From assembly GCA_003194525.1 (NCBI GenBank), contig NBIV01000016.1, positions 248,001-312,000 of the forward strand: DNA of 64,000 nucleotides. Reading direction: 5' to 3'. Shown one piece after another: positions 51,784-63,592 of this stretch. The notes under the pieces are model-generated. The model made no database searches and was not told the origin of the DNA. It saw only the letters and a list, made by a program, of their open reading frames with translations. A program made the position numbers and the translations under genes. This DNA is from Gracilariopsis chorda. Taxonomy: Eukaryota > Rhodophyta > Florideophyceae > Gracilariales > Gracilariaceae. Position 1 is the stretch's first letter. Each line of letters begins with the position of its first letter.

Positions 51784-52757
51784 TCATGCCTGTCTCTCAC
51801 CACGTTCTCCTGTGATAAGCGGCGCTTTATCTAGTTCCGACTCGGCAACGAGCCCATCAAGTTGCACTGTTGTTTCTGGAGGTAAGTCTAGGTCCGGGGT
51901 GATTCTCGACCGTATGAGAATTAAGATAGACAACATAAGTGCGACACCACCGACCACCAAATATGCAATGGCCATTGTTCTGTTGGGACCACCAAACCAT
52001 GTGGTTTCGGATATAAAGAAGAACTTCTGCCCATCGAAGGACTTGACGGGGAATCTTGATTTGATCTGCACGTAGTAGACACCGGGCTCAAGATCTGTTT
52101 GAATGATTCTGTACAACTTCTTCCAGTTACGGTACGCTGCTGTTCGCATCCAAACCATAAAATCCTCATCACGAATGCGTTCATTTTCTTCCTGTGAAAA
52201 CGAGCCATTATTCCCCAGGAAACGGGTTTCGCGGTCTACATCCCAAGCAATACCGTTTTCGTTCAACTCCACTTCCCTGTCACAGTCGGCATCGAAGCAC
52301 ATCTTAAAAGAGTCATTAAATTGAGAGTTTGCCACGAGCCCGCACGGGACGAGAGTTTCACCATCGTCGTCCTTTTCAAGTGGTTCGCAAGTAGAGATAT
52401 CAGGGTTATCCTGCCCCCGCAACTGTTCATCGGAACGACTTGTCACATACGTTCGAGCGTTTTGATAAAAGTTAGCAAGACCGTAGTAGAAGTACGACGG
52501 GGCTGTCACCGACCTGGTAATGTTGAATTTGATTACACAATTGCCTTCGGTGCTTAAACTAGACAGTTCGCCTATGTCACAATCGCCATTATTGTCATAT
52601 CGAAAACGCGATGAGCTCTCCATCCGAGAGCTCTGTATGAAGACCACTATGCCTAGCGGGATAAATATTGCGGCGACAATGGCGTACATGATGACAATGA
52701 CGCGCGGAGTCCATACCGGTTTCCAAGCCCATAATTCTTGCTGACGAAACTTGGCGC
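51784..52757 (-). CDS. CDC50: CDC50/LEM3 family P4-ATPase flippase subunit (5' exon unresolved)
   Basis: CDC50 proteins are the two-TM beta subunits of phospholipid flippases. The frame 52757-51784 encodes AKFRQQELWAWKPVWTPRVIVIMYAIVAAIFIPLGIVVF, the family's N-terminal FxQQ..xAWxP block and first membrane helix. A lumenal region follows with YYGLANFYQNARTYVTSRSDEQLRG, CGLVANSQFND, NWKKLYRI and PVKSFDGQKFFFISETTWFGGPNR, then the second helix (AYLVVGGVALMLSILILI). These are clear CDC50 signatures with several glycosylation sites. Codon 1 of the family is not in this exon: AG at 52758-52759 is a good acceptor. A first exon starting MSAEVPFSRP at 52998 with a donor at 52838 (81-nt intron) or at a nearby GTGCGT fits in phase, but neither choice is certain. 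Confidence 0.88.
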
Positions 52758-52997
52758 CTGTACAATGGAACGGCGACGGAAAGTAATCGGCGTTGACGCA
52801 AGCGGAAAAAGGGAATTGTCAGTACACGGACTTGTGACCAGCAGTAACGCAGTGGTGCATCAAAGTGTTTGGTGAATGAAACGCACATCGAATCGGCCTG
52901 TCATCTTGTGCAGATGCATTTGAAAGATACTCCGAGGGTCGTGGTGACGACGATACCGCTTCGGCCGAAGGCCGAGAGAAGGGCACCTCGGCGGACA

Positions 52998-53853
52998 TGT
53001 TGCACCCAGACTAACCGTGAGAACTGTAGGGGACACGTGCAGTTGGGATTCTGTTATGGAGCAGAATAGAACGGCGATAGCGCTGAACACGAATGGACGA
53101 GCAAAGACTCGAAACAATAACAGGAAGATGAAGGGAAGCGCGAAAGCTCAAGCCTGTACCGATTCTACCGCAAGCGATACGCGACTGCCACTAGAACAAC
53201 GGGCCAGGAAAGATGGGCTGTTGATGGAGGGGTATCTACGTTGTTTCGTTGTGTGGTGAGGGGGTGCTTGAGATATCACCGGGAGAAAGACCTGTCCTTG
53301 GTGTGCGTGGCGCAACTGGGACGCTTTATATTTGTCTGTTGCACGAGCAATGTGTCAAAACAAAACTGGCATACGCGGGTGCAGTGTCAAAAACAGAAAT
53401 GAGAAAAAATGCCAAACTGGTCAAGACGACGGCGTCGTACGACGTGGACTCATTGCTGTACCAGTCGACGTGTTGACGTCGCCTCTCCGGCAGTTTTTGA
53501 AGACGAACTGTACTGTCAGTGCATAGTCAACCAACGACAATGACGGTGTTCAAGACTATACCAACCCGAAGCATTCTTGTGTCCCAGTCATCACAAGATA
53601 ATCCGCATTCAACCGGGCCTCCAACCAAGACAGGTACCTTCGTACACGTAGAGTTTTACAGTACTGTGGGTAGGAATGCATGGGAGTGAGCATAAGATTA
53701 GCTGGGGTCGTTGTACCAAAGAAAGCGTTCCATTCGCAACCAAACCAGTTGCTACTCTGATCTTCGTTTCTTTCGTTAAGAAGAACTGGGGATTTCAATG
53801 ATGTCCATGTGAGCTAGTTGCAGCGAAAAGCGCTAGACCGAGAGACGAAGCCG
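52998..53853. other. Gap between CDC50 start region and p24 stop
   Basis: No recognisable gene. The left end should be the promoter of CDC50; the rest shows short ORFs only. Confidence 0.4.
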
Positions 53854-54628
53854 CTAACAAAGCTTCTTTTGTTTAAAGTATCCTTCGTAATACTTGTATT
53901 GTGCTGCGCATATACCGATAGTGACGGTCAAAGAAAAGATCGCCAACACTAATACGTGACCTGTAGTGTGCTCCATTCTGGCAGTCAAATTACGTTCCCG
54001 CCGTTGCAAACGGGTCAAATCACCTATCATTCCAGACAGAGATGTATGCATCTGACGCAGGCTTTTTTGTAACCTGTCTGTATCCGTGGCTTTAGCGGCT
54101 CGTTCTACGTCCTCGGAGACGCCACCGAAGGCCTGATCGAGATTAAATTCTATGGCACGTCTTGTACCAGCCGGATGCACACGACCCGCCTTCTGTTGGT
54201 GCTCAATGCATATACGATATGTTTCTTCTTCTTCTTCTTCGTATTCGTAATCGTCGGCGGGTCTATGTTCGCGCTCCACCTTGGGTGTGATGAACGAGAA
54301 TTTTCCGTGATCTTCAGCTCTTTTATTATAAAGCACTCTTCCTTGCAGCGTTGTTACCCAGACATCAATTGGCATATCGCTCTTTCCACCCGAAACGCGG
54401 GTTTGACCAGTCACCTAAATATGTACAGTCAGATCTCGCAGTTTGCATTGGGCTCGTCGCATGTGCTGTGAAGATGCGCTCTGGTGAGAGTGTTCTTACC
54501 TTTGAGCCAGATGGGAGTTCTTCTGTGAAACATCTTCGTTGTCCAGGCTCTAAATAGAATCGTATAGCGTTGGCTGCCACGAACAAGTTGAAAGCAACAA
54601 ACAACAAAATTACCCTGCGGTTCGTCAT
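53854..54628 (-). CDS. p24/emp24 family cargo receptor of COP vesicles
   Basis: Two exons, 54628-54500 and 54414-53854, are joined over an 85-nt intron (GTAAGA...TAG) between codons; the protein has 229 residues. It starts with a signal peptide (MTNRRVILLFVAFNLFVAANA), then a GOLD domain with IRFYLEPGQRRCFTEELPSGSK and YRICIEHQQKAG, the two cysteines expected for its disulfide. A coiled coil (LQKSLRQMHTSLSGMIGDLTRLQRRERNL) and a C-terminal membrane helix (HVLVLAIFSLTVTIGICAAQ) follow. The tail ends FKQKKLC, with lysines at -4 and -3 giving a KKXX COPI retrieval signal; the aromatic residues YYEGYF fit the COPII/COPI sorting motif. An upstream ATG at 54676 would extend the signal peptide. An insertion of Glu residues (YEYEEEEEE) in the GOLD domain is unusual. 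Confidence 0.92.
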
Positions 54629-55221
54629 TGCATACACGCTTTTAGAGCTCTTACTCCGATTGATTGGCAGCTTCAACCCCTTATCTCACTTTCATACGGC
54701 AAAGACGTACGTCTCAACCTTCCTATCAGAACTTGGAGAATATCAGAGGAGAATATCAGAGGAGGAATAGTGGCATGACAAACAAAGATCCACCCTTTTT
54801 CCGAATACAAGGGTAGATAGCGACAGTTTGCAAGCGCTGCACTATTCGCATCCAGCAGGAGTTCTGTTGCAAGCGACAATTGTGTCGCGTTTGCCTGATC
54901 CAAACAATTTGACTGACCTGAATCAAAACCCGATCAATTTGTCTGGAAGCCAATTTGCAAGAAGCGTGCAGATGCAGATGTACCGTTAGGTGCTTTTGGC
55001 GCGCCTGTTCGGATTTGCGATTTGGCGCCAAACGAAAAGATTCGAAACTGCTGTGCATCTGCGCCGGTTAGGTGGCCTTTTGCACCCAAAGGTCTCGCAT
55101 GCTGTCCGTGGTCAGCCGATTTGAGCCCCACCACTGTTTCGCTTCGCATCACTCGCAACGTTTATCAATCGCAACCCCTCCGCCAGGAAACAACTGTCTC
55201 ACAACGGGTCAAACAGCAAGC
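54629..55221. promoter_or_regulatory. Divergent promoter of p24 and the BRCT gene
   Basis: A 593-bp intergenic stretch between divergent starts. No strong element is visible. The last 150 bp are GC-richer and in frame with the BRCT gene but without conserved features. Confidence 0.5.
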
Positions 55222-56883
55222 ATGACCGCCCTGAACGAATCTCTCAGCGACGCAGACACTCAGGAGCCGGTCAAGTCCGAGCTCAATTCGCGTCACGTTC
55301 CAGACAGCGACGACGATAGCGTCGACATGGCCCCCGTCAAGAAGAGCAGTGAGAAGGCGGCAGCAGCCATCGAACCAATTCATTCTGATAGTGATCACAG
55401 TGATGACGAGCGAACCAATGATCCACCGGTTGACTTCGGTGAGGAGGAGGAAGAAGACGACTTCGCTCCGCAGAACGAAAAGAAGAACAAGTCACCGGTC
55501 CGACCCAAGCAAGAAGATGACAGCAAGTTGAAGGGTGATGCAGATGAAAAGGGAAATCCGTGTTCGTCGGATACTCACCGCACCAAGCGCCACCAGAAGA
55601 AATCCGATGGATCCCGCTCTCCTTCCCCGAAGAAGAAGACCAAGTCGAAGGCGAAGGCGCTTTCGCCTTCGAAGGCCATCAAGAAGGTCAAGCTTGATTC
55701 GAAGACCAAACCAAAACCCGTGAAGAGCAAGCAGCCCCCAAGTAAGAAATCAAGCCAACCCACAAAATCCAAGAACGGCAGTAGTGACGTTTCCCAGAAA
55801 CCTTCTTCAAATATATCCACGGCTTCATCTCCTCGAAAATCTCCAAAGAGTGAAAGCGCCAATCCGGCAAACACATCGAAGACAAAGCCACTGCTTAGAA
55901 AGGCTTCCAAGCCTTCCCAGAAGGCAGGCACTTCTGCGCAACAGAAGTCAAAGTCTCTCAAAGTGAAGAAGGCGATTGATAAGGATGACGCCACCAAGGA
56001 GAAGAAGTCGCCGACCTCGAAGAAGGGCAAAACGGCTACGACCGTCAATACATTTTCTAAGAAGGCGAAGAAGGGTACCGTTCAAACCACCAAATCGCCA
56101 CCGAAAGGACAGAAAGAATCAAATGAGAAAAAGGCGAAGCAGAAGAAATCATCTAGTGCGAAATCTCCGAAGTCTTCGAAGAAAGGCAAGACAGATGATG
56201 CTGAAGAGAAGGATGATGGTGACGAGAGTGCCCAGATGGAAATAGATTCTGAAAATGACGAACCTGTATCCGAAAATGATTCATGTGATGAAGAGACGGT
56301 CCGCACGCCATCTTTTAAGATGCAACTTCTTGGAAATTTGGCGTGTAGCTCACGTGATCAGAACACGCAAGCTCTCCTTGAGCATGCTGTGCAACAGCTG
56401 CGCAGGTATAACATAGTGTCATACAACGCGGAAACGAGCTCTCCTTTGATTGCGTACATCATTGGTAAGGAAACGAGAAGAGGATGGGGGGTGCTTCAGG
56501 CCTTAGTCAGCGGAGTCGCTCTTGTTTCTGACAATTGGCTTTCATCGTCTATATCGGAAGGCAAGTGGGTACCAATGGACGATTTTAGAAGCGACAGGTT
56601 TGGCCAGTCGCCGCGCTCAGTTAATAGTGCTGCAGAAGGCCCTGCAAAACTTCTGGATGGCCTCAGGGTGCGAGTAATCTCGAATGATAAGGACGCGGCG
56701 AGCATTAGGAAGGTGGTGCGTCTGTGTGGCGCACGTCTCGCAGAAACAAGGGTGGACGTTGTGATCAACGATTCGAAGAAGAAGGTTGAAGGTTGTCCCA
56801 ATGTGCAGAAGAAGTGGTTAGCAGACTCGATTGAATCTGGAGTTCCTTTAGACTACGAGCCCTACTTGATTGGAGGTGGCTAA
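55222..56883 (+). CDS. Lys-rich protein with C-terminal tandem BRCT domains
   Basis: From MTALNESLSD the protein has 553 residues. The first 360 or so are low-complexity, very rich in Lys, Ser and Pro (repeats like KSPKSSKKGK, KKSSSAKSPK), with an acidic stretch (EEEEEDDFAP) and Glu/Asp-rich DDAEEKDDGDESAQMEI before the domains. The last 190 residues look like two BRCT repeats: LLGNLACSSRDQN..., GVALVSDNWLSSSISEGKWV (the Trp of the first BRCT), then LDGLRVRVISNDKDAASIRKVVRLCGARLA... and CPNVQKKWLADSIESGVPLDYEPYL (Trp of the second). This end is typical of phosphopeptide-binding DNA-damage mediators (MDC1/PTIP type). A chromatin or repair role is inferred; the tail's Lys/Ser richness resembles linker-histone or AT-hook proteins. 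The frame extends upstream to 55072 without conserved content. Confidence 0.82.
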   Translation: MTALNESLSDADTQEPVKSELNSRHVPDSDDDSVDMAPVKKSSEKAAAAIEPIHSDSDHSDDERTNDPPVDFGEEEEEDDFAPQNEKKNKSPVRPKQEDDSKLKGDADEKGNPCSSDTHRTKRHQKKSDGSRSPSPKKKTKSKAKALSPSKAIKKVKLDSKTKPKPVKSKQPPSKKSSQPTKSKNGSSDVSQKPSSNISTASSPRKSPKSESANPANTSKTKPLLRKASKPSQKAGTSAQQKSKSLKVKKAIDKDDATKEKKSPTSKKGKTATTVNTFSKKAKKGTVQTTKSPPKGQKESNEKKAKQKKSSSAKSPKSSKKGKTDDAEEKDDGDESAQMEIDSENDEPVSENDSCDEETVRTPSFKMQLLGNLACSSRDQNTQALLEHAVQQLRRYNIVSYNAETSSPLIAYIIGKETRRGWGVLQALVSGVALVSDNWLSSSISEGKWVPMDDFRSDRFGQSPRSVNSAAEGPAKLLDGLRVRVISNDKDAASIRKVVRLCGARLAETRVDVVINDSKKKVEGCPNVQKKWLADSIESGVPLDYEPYLIGGG

Positions 56884-57751
56884 TGTGTTTATTAGAGTCT
56901 AGTCTTAGAATCTGATCAAATGAACAATGCGTGATGCAAGTTAAGAGGGCACTGTGCCTGAAGAAGAATAATTCAGTACATCTGTGCGTAAGAATATGTC
57001 TCCACCATATCATTGCCGTTCGTCATCATCCCGGCTGCATCGACTATCAACGGTCGACGCTCATTGTGTGACAGCACCCGATAAATAGTGCGAATACCTT
57101 TCTGATGGTGTTATCGAATTAGCAGTGCGGCATCCTCAGCACGCAGCCAACTTGATCTATTTCGTGCGATAATGGGATTTCGTTTCAAGAGCAGCGTGGT
57201 CGGTCAATTTCCAGCAATGACTTTGTCTTCAGAAGTTGACTGATAAGGTGATATCTTGGAAAGGTCGTGCTGTGATAGTGACCTCTGTTTTGAAACAATT
57301 GGAGGCATGAGCACTCGTCGGTAAGACACTTGTCTCCGATTGGTGCAAAACGTCATCAGCAAGGTAAGCGTTCCATAATGATTGGCTTGATGATCCTGTT
57401 ACCCATTCATCTGGCCAATCACGGTGCGGATTGGTGCAATGAACAAAAGCTGCTTGCTGTACACTTGCTGAAACACAGTCCACCACAAGTTTCTCGTATC
57501 AGCTACCTGCCAACGTCATCGTATCATATAGTGCCCCGAAATCAGCTTTTTGTCCGTCAGGCTCATTTTCATATACCCGGCTCACACTTGCCTTCCCTAA
57601 GCTTGTCCAGTTCCGCTGGCGTTCTCCATCCCATCTATCTGTGCCCCTCTGTGCAATACGCACTAAGTGCCTGTTAAAGTTTCAGGAATATTCATTCCAA
57701 TCTATCAAAGCTATCTGGAGTTCGGAACCCTTTCTACTTCGGCAGTCCCGC
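56884..57751. other. Gap between BRCT gene and Ca2+-ATPase
   Basis: No recognisable gene. The open frame of the pump reaches back to 57641 but looks like translated leader. GTTTCAG|GAAT near 57679-57685 could be a 3' splice site, so a 5' UTR intron is possible. Confidence 0.45.
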
Positions 57752-60700
57752 ATGGTCGCTACTATGGTTGAGTCCGTAGAAGCAGTCCTAGCAGCTCCCT
57801 GGGCGGCAGCGCCCCTGGAGGTGCTGGCTGCAATGGGAGTTAAAGAAGAAACTGGCCTTAGCAATGATGAAGTGCTTGAACGGCGAGCCGAACATGGCAT
57901 GAACACTATCCCTGCTCGAAAGGGTAAGTCCGTGTTGAAACTGGTGTTGGAACAGTTCGAGGACCAGCTTGTGATTATACTACTCTTGGCTGCAATTGTG
58001 TCTTTCGTTCTTGCCTTCTTCGAGGAAGGCCACAATCGTCTACAAGCTTTCTTCGAACCACTTGTTATCCTGCTTATTCTTATTGCTAATGCTATAGTTG
58101 GGGTTCTCCAGGAGAAAAACGCGGAGAGTGCTATCGAAGCCCTTAAAGAGTACGAACCAGAAACTGCCAATGTGCTGCGTGATGGAGAAAAGCATGTCTT
58201 ACGAGCTGCTGAGCTAGTGCCCGGGGATGTTGTCGAAGTTGCTGTTGGGGAAAAGGTACCAGCTGATATGCGGATCATCTCATTGCAAAGCTCTGTCTTG
58301 CTTGCAGATCAGAGTATTGTCACTGGTGAAAGTCTCAGTGTATCCAAGTCAACTACGAAGATCCCGTCGGTCGGGGTCGAGGCCGTGGTTCAGGATAAGA
58401 CATGTATGCTTTTCAGCGGTAGTACCATCAGCCGTGGGAAGTGCACATGCGTTGTCACGACTACAGGCATTAACACGGAAATTGGTGAAATTCACAAGCA
58501 TATTGTTGAAGAAGAAGATACGCCCACTCCTCTCAAGGTTAAGCTCGACGAATTCGGAGATTTTCTCTCAAAAGTCATTCTTGTTATCTGCATTCTTGTA
58601 TGGTTGGTTAACATCGGAAACTTTAAGTCTCATGGGGGTCTACTTAATGGAGCCGTTTACTACTTCAAGATTGCCGTGGCTTTGGCTGTTGCTGCCATTC
58701 CGGAAGGCTTACCTGCCGTCGTCACCACATGTCTTGCGTTGGGGACAAAAACCATGGCGAAGAAGAATGCTATTGTCCGACACTTACCGTCGGTTGAAAC
58801 TCTTGGATGTACGACCGTAATTTGTTCAGACAAGACTGGTACACTTACTACAAATATGATGAGCGTGCGGCGGGTCATAGTCGCCAATGGGATAGACAAT
58901 GAAACAGGTCGTGTGAAAATGCAAGAGCTGACCGTCTCTGGAAACACCTTAGAACCAGAGGGTGAGTTTACAATAACCGGGTCTTCTAAGAAGATAGAGA
59001 ATCCAGCGGCTGAAAGTCCCATCTATGCGGAAATGGCAGAGGTTTCGACGTTATGCAATGACTCTTCTCTCACGTATGACATGGAACGCAAGCACTACGA
59101 TCGTATTGGAGAGGGAACAGAAGTTGCCTTAACTGTCTTTGCAGAGAAGATTGGGACTCCAGATACAGCCACCAACGAATCCCGACAAAATGCCAGTCCT
59201 TCCGAAAAGACGTCAATCTGCCGGAAGTACTGGCAAAGCAAGTCCAATAAGCTTGTTACATTTGAGTTTACTCGAGATCGTAAGAGTATGTCCGTCCTCG
59301 TTGTTTCAACTGACCAAAGTTCAGGACCTCGTCTCCTTGTGAAGGGCGCTCCCGAATCTGTAATTGAAAGATGTTCCTCACTTCGAACTGGAGATGGGCA
59401 ATCTGTTGATCTAACCAATGACATGAAGAAACAGTTCGAGTCAGAAGTGGCCAAGCTAAGTGGTGGTGCAAGCGCTCTACGCGTCCTTGCTGTTGCAGTC
59501 CGGGACAATGCTCCTGGGCTGGGAGACTATGACTTAAAGGACACGTCACAGTTTGCGCAGTACGAAAGCGGTCTCACACTCATTGGTGTTGTCGGTATGC
59601 TTGACCCACCTCGTGAAGAAGTGAAGGGAGCGATATCTTTGTGTTACGATGCTGGAATCAGAGTCATCGTGATTACTGGAGACAATAAAGCGACAGCGGA
59701 AGCCGTATGTCGCCGTATCGGAGTATTTGATGAATCTGAGGACCTGACAGGTAAGTCCTATACGGGCAGGGAATTCGACGCGTTGACTGATGAAGAACAA
59801 CAAGAAGCCGTACAGCGTGCCTCTCTATTTGCCAGAGTGGAACCGCAGCATAAGCAGAGATTGATAGATCTTTTGAGAGGCCAAAGAGAAGTGGTTGCCA
59901 TGTCTGGAGACGGAGTAAATGACGCACCTGCGTTGAAGAAGGCGGATATCGGTATTGCCATGGGCTCCGGTACTGCTGTTGCCAAAGAAGTCTCATCGAT
60001 GGTTCTTGCTGATGACAACTTTGCCACAATTGTCGCTGCAGTTGAGGAAGGCCGTTCGATTTACGCGAACATGAAGCAATTCATCCGGTATCTGATTAGT
60101 TCTAATATTGGAGAAGTATGGTGCATTTTCTTGACTGCTCTTCTCGGCATGCCGGAAGCTCTGATTCCTGTACAGCTACTGTGGGTTAATCTAGTCACAG
60201 ACGGTCTACCAGCTACAGCACTCAGCTTCAACAAGGCTAGCAAGGATATTATGACGCAGAAGCCTAGAGGTTTAAGTGACAGTATCATCGATGCATGGAT
60301 GTTCTTCCGCTACATGGCCATCGGAACCTACGTAGGAATTGGAACTGTTGGTGGGTTCGCTTGGTGGTACATGTTCTACGAGGATGGGCCGAAGATGTCG
60401 TGGTACGACTTGACACGTTTTAGTACCTGCACGGAGCAAGTGGGTCGAAGCTGGTCGTGCAGCGTTTTCGAAGAGCGCAATGCAAGCACTGTGGCTCTTA
60501 CTATCCTTGTGTTAATTGAGATGTTGAACGCATTCAACAGTCTCTCTGAGAACCAGAGCTTGTTAACCATGACTCCGTTAACGAATCCATTCCTTATCAT
60601 CGCATGCTTAATGAGTATCGGGCTTCATCTTGTTATCTTGTACGTTCCATTCTTTGCTAAGATTTTCTCTGTTGTTCCTTTGAGCAAAATGGAATGGATG

Positions 60701-60796
60701 GGCGTCATTTCAATGAGCCTTCCGGTTATTGCATTGGACGAAATTTTGAAACTTGTTTCAAGAACGTATGTAACCCGAGACAAGAAGAACCAATAG
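57752..60796 (+). CDS. SERCA-type P-type Ca2+-ATPase
   Basis: The 1014-residue pump (from [11 protein letters not shown]) belongs to the P2A calcium ATPases, which fill the ER with Ca2+. Motifs in order: actuator loop VTGESL; M4 with [16 protein letters not shown] (Ca2+ site, PEGL as in SERCA); [11 protein letters not shown] with the phosphorylated Asp; KGAPES (nucleotide-binding lysine); [13 protein letters not shown]; and [23 protein letters not shown]5-M6 carry [38 protein letters not shown], with the N/E and N-x-x-T-D residues that bind calcium. The length equals animal and plant SERCA (about 1000). The end ...VTRDKKNQ has no KKXX motif. It is a single exon; the second Met (57764) is also possible. 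It is not P2B because there is no calmodulin-binding N- or C-terminal extension. Confidence 0.95.
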   Translation: MVATMVESVEAVLAAPWAAAPLEVLAAMGVKEETGLSNDEVLERRAEHGMNTIPARKGKSVLKLVLEQFEDQLVIILLLAAIVSFVLAFFEEGHNRLQAFFEPLVILLILIANAIVGVLQEKNAESAIEALKEYEPETANVLRDGEKHVLRAAELVPGDVVEVAVGEKVPADMRIISLQSSVLLADQSIVTGESLSVSKSTTKIPSVGVEAVVQDKTCMLFSGSTISRGKCTCVVTTTGINTEIGEIHKHIVEEEDTPTPLKVKLDEFGDFLSKVILVICILVWLVNIGNFKSHGGLLNGAVYYFKIAVALAVAAIPEGLPAVVTTCLALGTKTMAKKNAIVRHLPSVETLGCTTVICSDKTGTLTTNMMSVRRVIVANGIDNETGRVKMQELTVSGNTLEPEGEFTITGSSKKIENPAAESPIYAEMAEVSTLCNDSSLTYDMERKHYDRIGEGTEVALTVFAEKIGTPDTATNESRQNASPSEKTSICRKYWQSKSNKLVTFEFTRDRKSMSVLVVSTDQSSGPRLLVKGAPESVIERCSSLRTGDGQSVDLTNDMKKQFESEVAKLSGGASALRVLAVAVRDNAPGLGDYDLKDTSQFAQYESGLTLIGVVGMLDPPREEVKGAISLCYDAGIRVIVITGDNKATAEAVCRRIGVFDESEDLTGKSYTGREFDALTDEEQQEAVQRASLFARVEPQHKQRLIDLLRGQREVVAMSGDGVNDAPALKKADIGIAMGSGTAVAKEVSSMVLADDNFATIVAAVEEGRSIYANMKQFIRYLISSNIGEVWCIFLTALLGMPEALIPVQLLWVNLVTDGLPATALSFNKASKDIMTQKPRGLSDSIIDAWMFFRYMAIGTYVGIGTVGGFAWWYMFYEDGPKMSWYDLTRFSTCTEQVGRSWSCSVFEERNASTVALTILVLIEMLNAFNSLSENQSLLTMTPLTNPFLIIACLMSIGLHLVILYVPFFAKIFSVVPLSKMEWMGVISMSLPVIALDEILKLVSRTYVTRDKKNQ

Positions 60797-62698
60797 ACTC
60801 ACATGCGGGGACATTGTGTTTTTCTTGAGTCCACTTGTACACATGGTTTTGCAGCTGGGGGTCAAGCATGAGACTAGCACCCAATTTTGAGAGCATGCCT
60901 GTACCGCCAAGGTATCCCTCTTCTCTGCTGGATGAAAGGATACCTGATACATCTACAGGTACTGGCAACGAAAGAGCTTGGAGCTTCAAATGCTCTTTCA
61001 AGTATTACTTATTTTCTCCATTGAACGATGTACAAAAGGACAAAGGGACAAATGGCGACTGTCCGGGGCTTGGGAAGATAGCGGTACTGACTGTTTACTT
61101 TTTAGAATGACATGAAGCGTTGGAAGATTTTTTGTGTTCACAAGTGCTTCATCCTTGTAAAGGTCTACACTAAGACGCCTTTCGTTGTTTCTTGTTTATT
61201 ACTCCGCAGTACATTGCTTTCCCGAGAGCTGTGTCACAGAAGTTGACTGTCCTATTGAAAAGCGGCCACGTTCTTCTTTGCTTTCTGTAAGGTTATCTGT
61301 TTCTGCTTTGGTTTAGTGTCGCAATACCTCTCTTCGGACCAGAGAAGCGTTAGCGTGTTTTCAAGGCAGTAGCGAACATATCTTTTTTGCCTTTTTTGTT
61401 CTCAGTCTCTGGTTTGATATCCTTTCCAACACTTTGGAAAGGTTTGGAGTTGTCCTTTTAATTCTCTTCGATAAACATTTCTGTCTACATCTCGAGAGGT
61501 GGGTGGGAAACACATTTCTGGGCCTTTTTCAGGTGAGCTAGCTATGCCTTGCGACGAGGCGACAACGATGTCGAATCGAAGCGCTTCAATCGGAGAAGCT
61601 TATGACAAGATTATCCGGTTGTGCATGGGAACTGATCGAGTTTTATTCCCATGCGAGGGGGTCCAAGACTTGAAGTCCTGAAGTTGAGCACGAAATCGAT
61701 TAGGAAGGATACCTTGGTGGATCAGTGTCTAAAGCTCTGTACAACGGTAAACTTGTCGCATTGTCTGCTAATCGATGATTTCTCATCTTCGTGCCCCTTA
61801 ATCGTTCTGCAATTGATAGCAACCGCTGCTCAATGGGTATTGTCAAGCACGAGGCTAATCGCTTACCCTAAGAGCGCGAACTATGACTATGCGTTCGTTT
61901 GAACTCAAAAATAACGTTGAATGACGGGAATGATCTACAGCGTGGAGTGTCTGGGAATCAGTGACAGCGTAACGAAGCTTCGAGTGGCAGATTCTAACAC
62001 GCGGAAGCAAGTCGAGTACCGGTGCGCAACTAGTGGAGTTCCCCATCTGACGAAATGTCGCAGCTGAAGGTTGAGGGCGGTCTGACTGCTGACGACGTTT
62101 CCCCGTCTGGCCTGGTGGCGGAGAGCCCAACCGTTCGCGGCTTCTAATAAGGCTTTCGCCGTAACCCTTCACTCGTTGCATCCAAGGCGTGGAGGTTATC
62201 GAAGTTGTCTCCCATTTGTGCATTTCCATGCGGAGACAAGTCCAAGGCTATAGCATTGGTGGAAACGTGTTGGACGTGGCCAATCAGGAGTGCGCACGTG
62301 GACATCTGTAATTGGATCAAACAAGAGCAACTGACAGATGTGATTGGAGGCGCCCCAAGGCGGAAACGAAAAATTGAAAAACTCGCAGAAGAAGCATGCA
62401 GGTAGTCTAGAAGTCGGCCACTTCGCCTCCAGATCCCGGGACGACGTATACAAGGCACGGCACCCCGACGTTAACGTTCAGAAAAGCGCCCAAATCGCCG
62501 CGATTTGCGTCCCACAGACTCCTCACCCTCTGGAGTGCTATAGATCCGCCGCGCATTCCTTTTCTTTCTTCGCCACTCTCTCCCATCCAGCGTACCTCCC
62601 TGCCCGTCGCGCACCCACTCCAACAAACCGTACTACGTCGTGATCTTCCTCGATTGATCGCGTGCGTATCTTCTCTTCCGTCATTCTGTGTGCCCACA
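60797..62698. other. 1.9-kb gap upstream of Ran
   Basis: No recognisable gene. The left part includes the pump's 3' UTR. The right end (62550-62698) is C/T-rich on the coding strand and is the Ran leader. Confidence 0.5.
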
Positions 62699-63592
62699 AT
62701 GGCCCAAAACCAAACCCAACCCAACATTCCGACCTTCAAGGTTGTACTTGTCGGAGACGGAGGTGTTGGTAAAACCACCTTCGTAAAGAGACATATTACA
62801 GGTGAATTCGAGAAGCGTTACATGGCTACCATGGGTGTCGAGGTTCATCCTCTCAGGTTCTCAACAAATTTTGGCGAAATCCTTATGAACGTCTGGGACA
62901 CCGCAGGCCAAGAAAAGCTTGGCGGACTTCGTGATGGTTACTAGTAAGTTTGACCTTTCATCCTTGACAAGGGCGCTGAGTGGGCTGCATGTGAAGATTA
63001 AGAGCTGTGGCTCATTGGCTATTCGATTGTCTTCGATGCGCGCTTCTTTTAACCTCCTACTCATTCTGAATGCATGCTCATCAGTCTACCGCTTCAGTTC
63101 CACTGTTTCCTTTTCCTCGGAACAACTAACGTTTTCGCCATTCTCTTTTCTTCTGTTCTGCTGTGACACATTAGTATTCAAGGTGACGCCGCAATCATTA
63201 TGTTCGATGTTACTTCTCGCATGACGTACAAGAACGTTCCGCAATGGCATCGTGACCTTGTCCGAGTTTGCGAGAACATTCCAATTGTCTTGTGTGGAAA
63301 CAAAGTCGACATCAAGGATCGCAAGGTCAAGGCAAAGACCATTACCTTCCACCGTAAGAAGTCTCTGCAGTACTATGAGCTCAGTGCAAAGAGCAACTAC
63401 AACTTTGAAAAGCCCTTCCTCTGGATTGCCCGCAAGCTCATTGGCAACCCCGGAGTTGAGTTCACCCGTGCTCTCGCGCTTCAACCTCCGGAGGTCATAA
63501 TTCCGGATGACCAGATTGCTCAGATGAACAAAGAAATTGAAGAAGCCAGCCATATTCCGTTGCCTGATGAAGACGACAACACAGATCTGTAA
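62699..63592 (+). CDS. RAN: Ran GTPase (nuclear transport)
   Basis: Ran drives nuclear import and export through its GTP gradient. Two exons, 62699-62943 and 63175-63592, are separated by a 231-nt GT-AG intron (GTAAGT...TAG) that splits the second Tyr codon of RDGYY; the protein has 220 residues. All G motifs are intact: [18 protein letters not shown] (P loop), [11 protein letters not shown] (switch I), [17 protein letters not shown] (switch II), [11 protein letters not shown] (NKXD), [15 protein letters not shown] (SAK). The basic patch [13 protein letters not shown] and the C-terminal DEDDNTDL tail (the Ran DEDDDL acidic end) are Ran-specific and separate it from Rab and Rho. Ran has about 216 residues in animals. 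The start MAQNQTQP fits the family. A pyrimidine-rich leader precedes the ATG. Confidence 0.97.
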
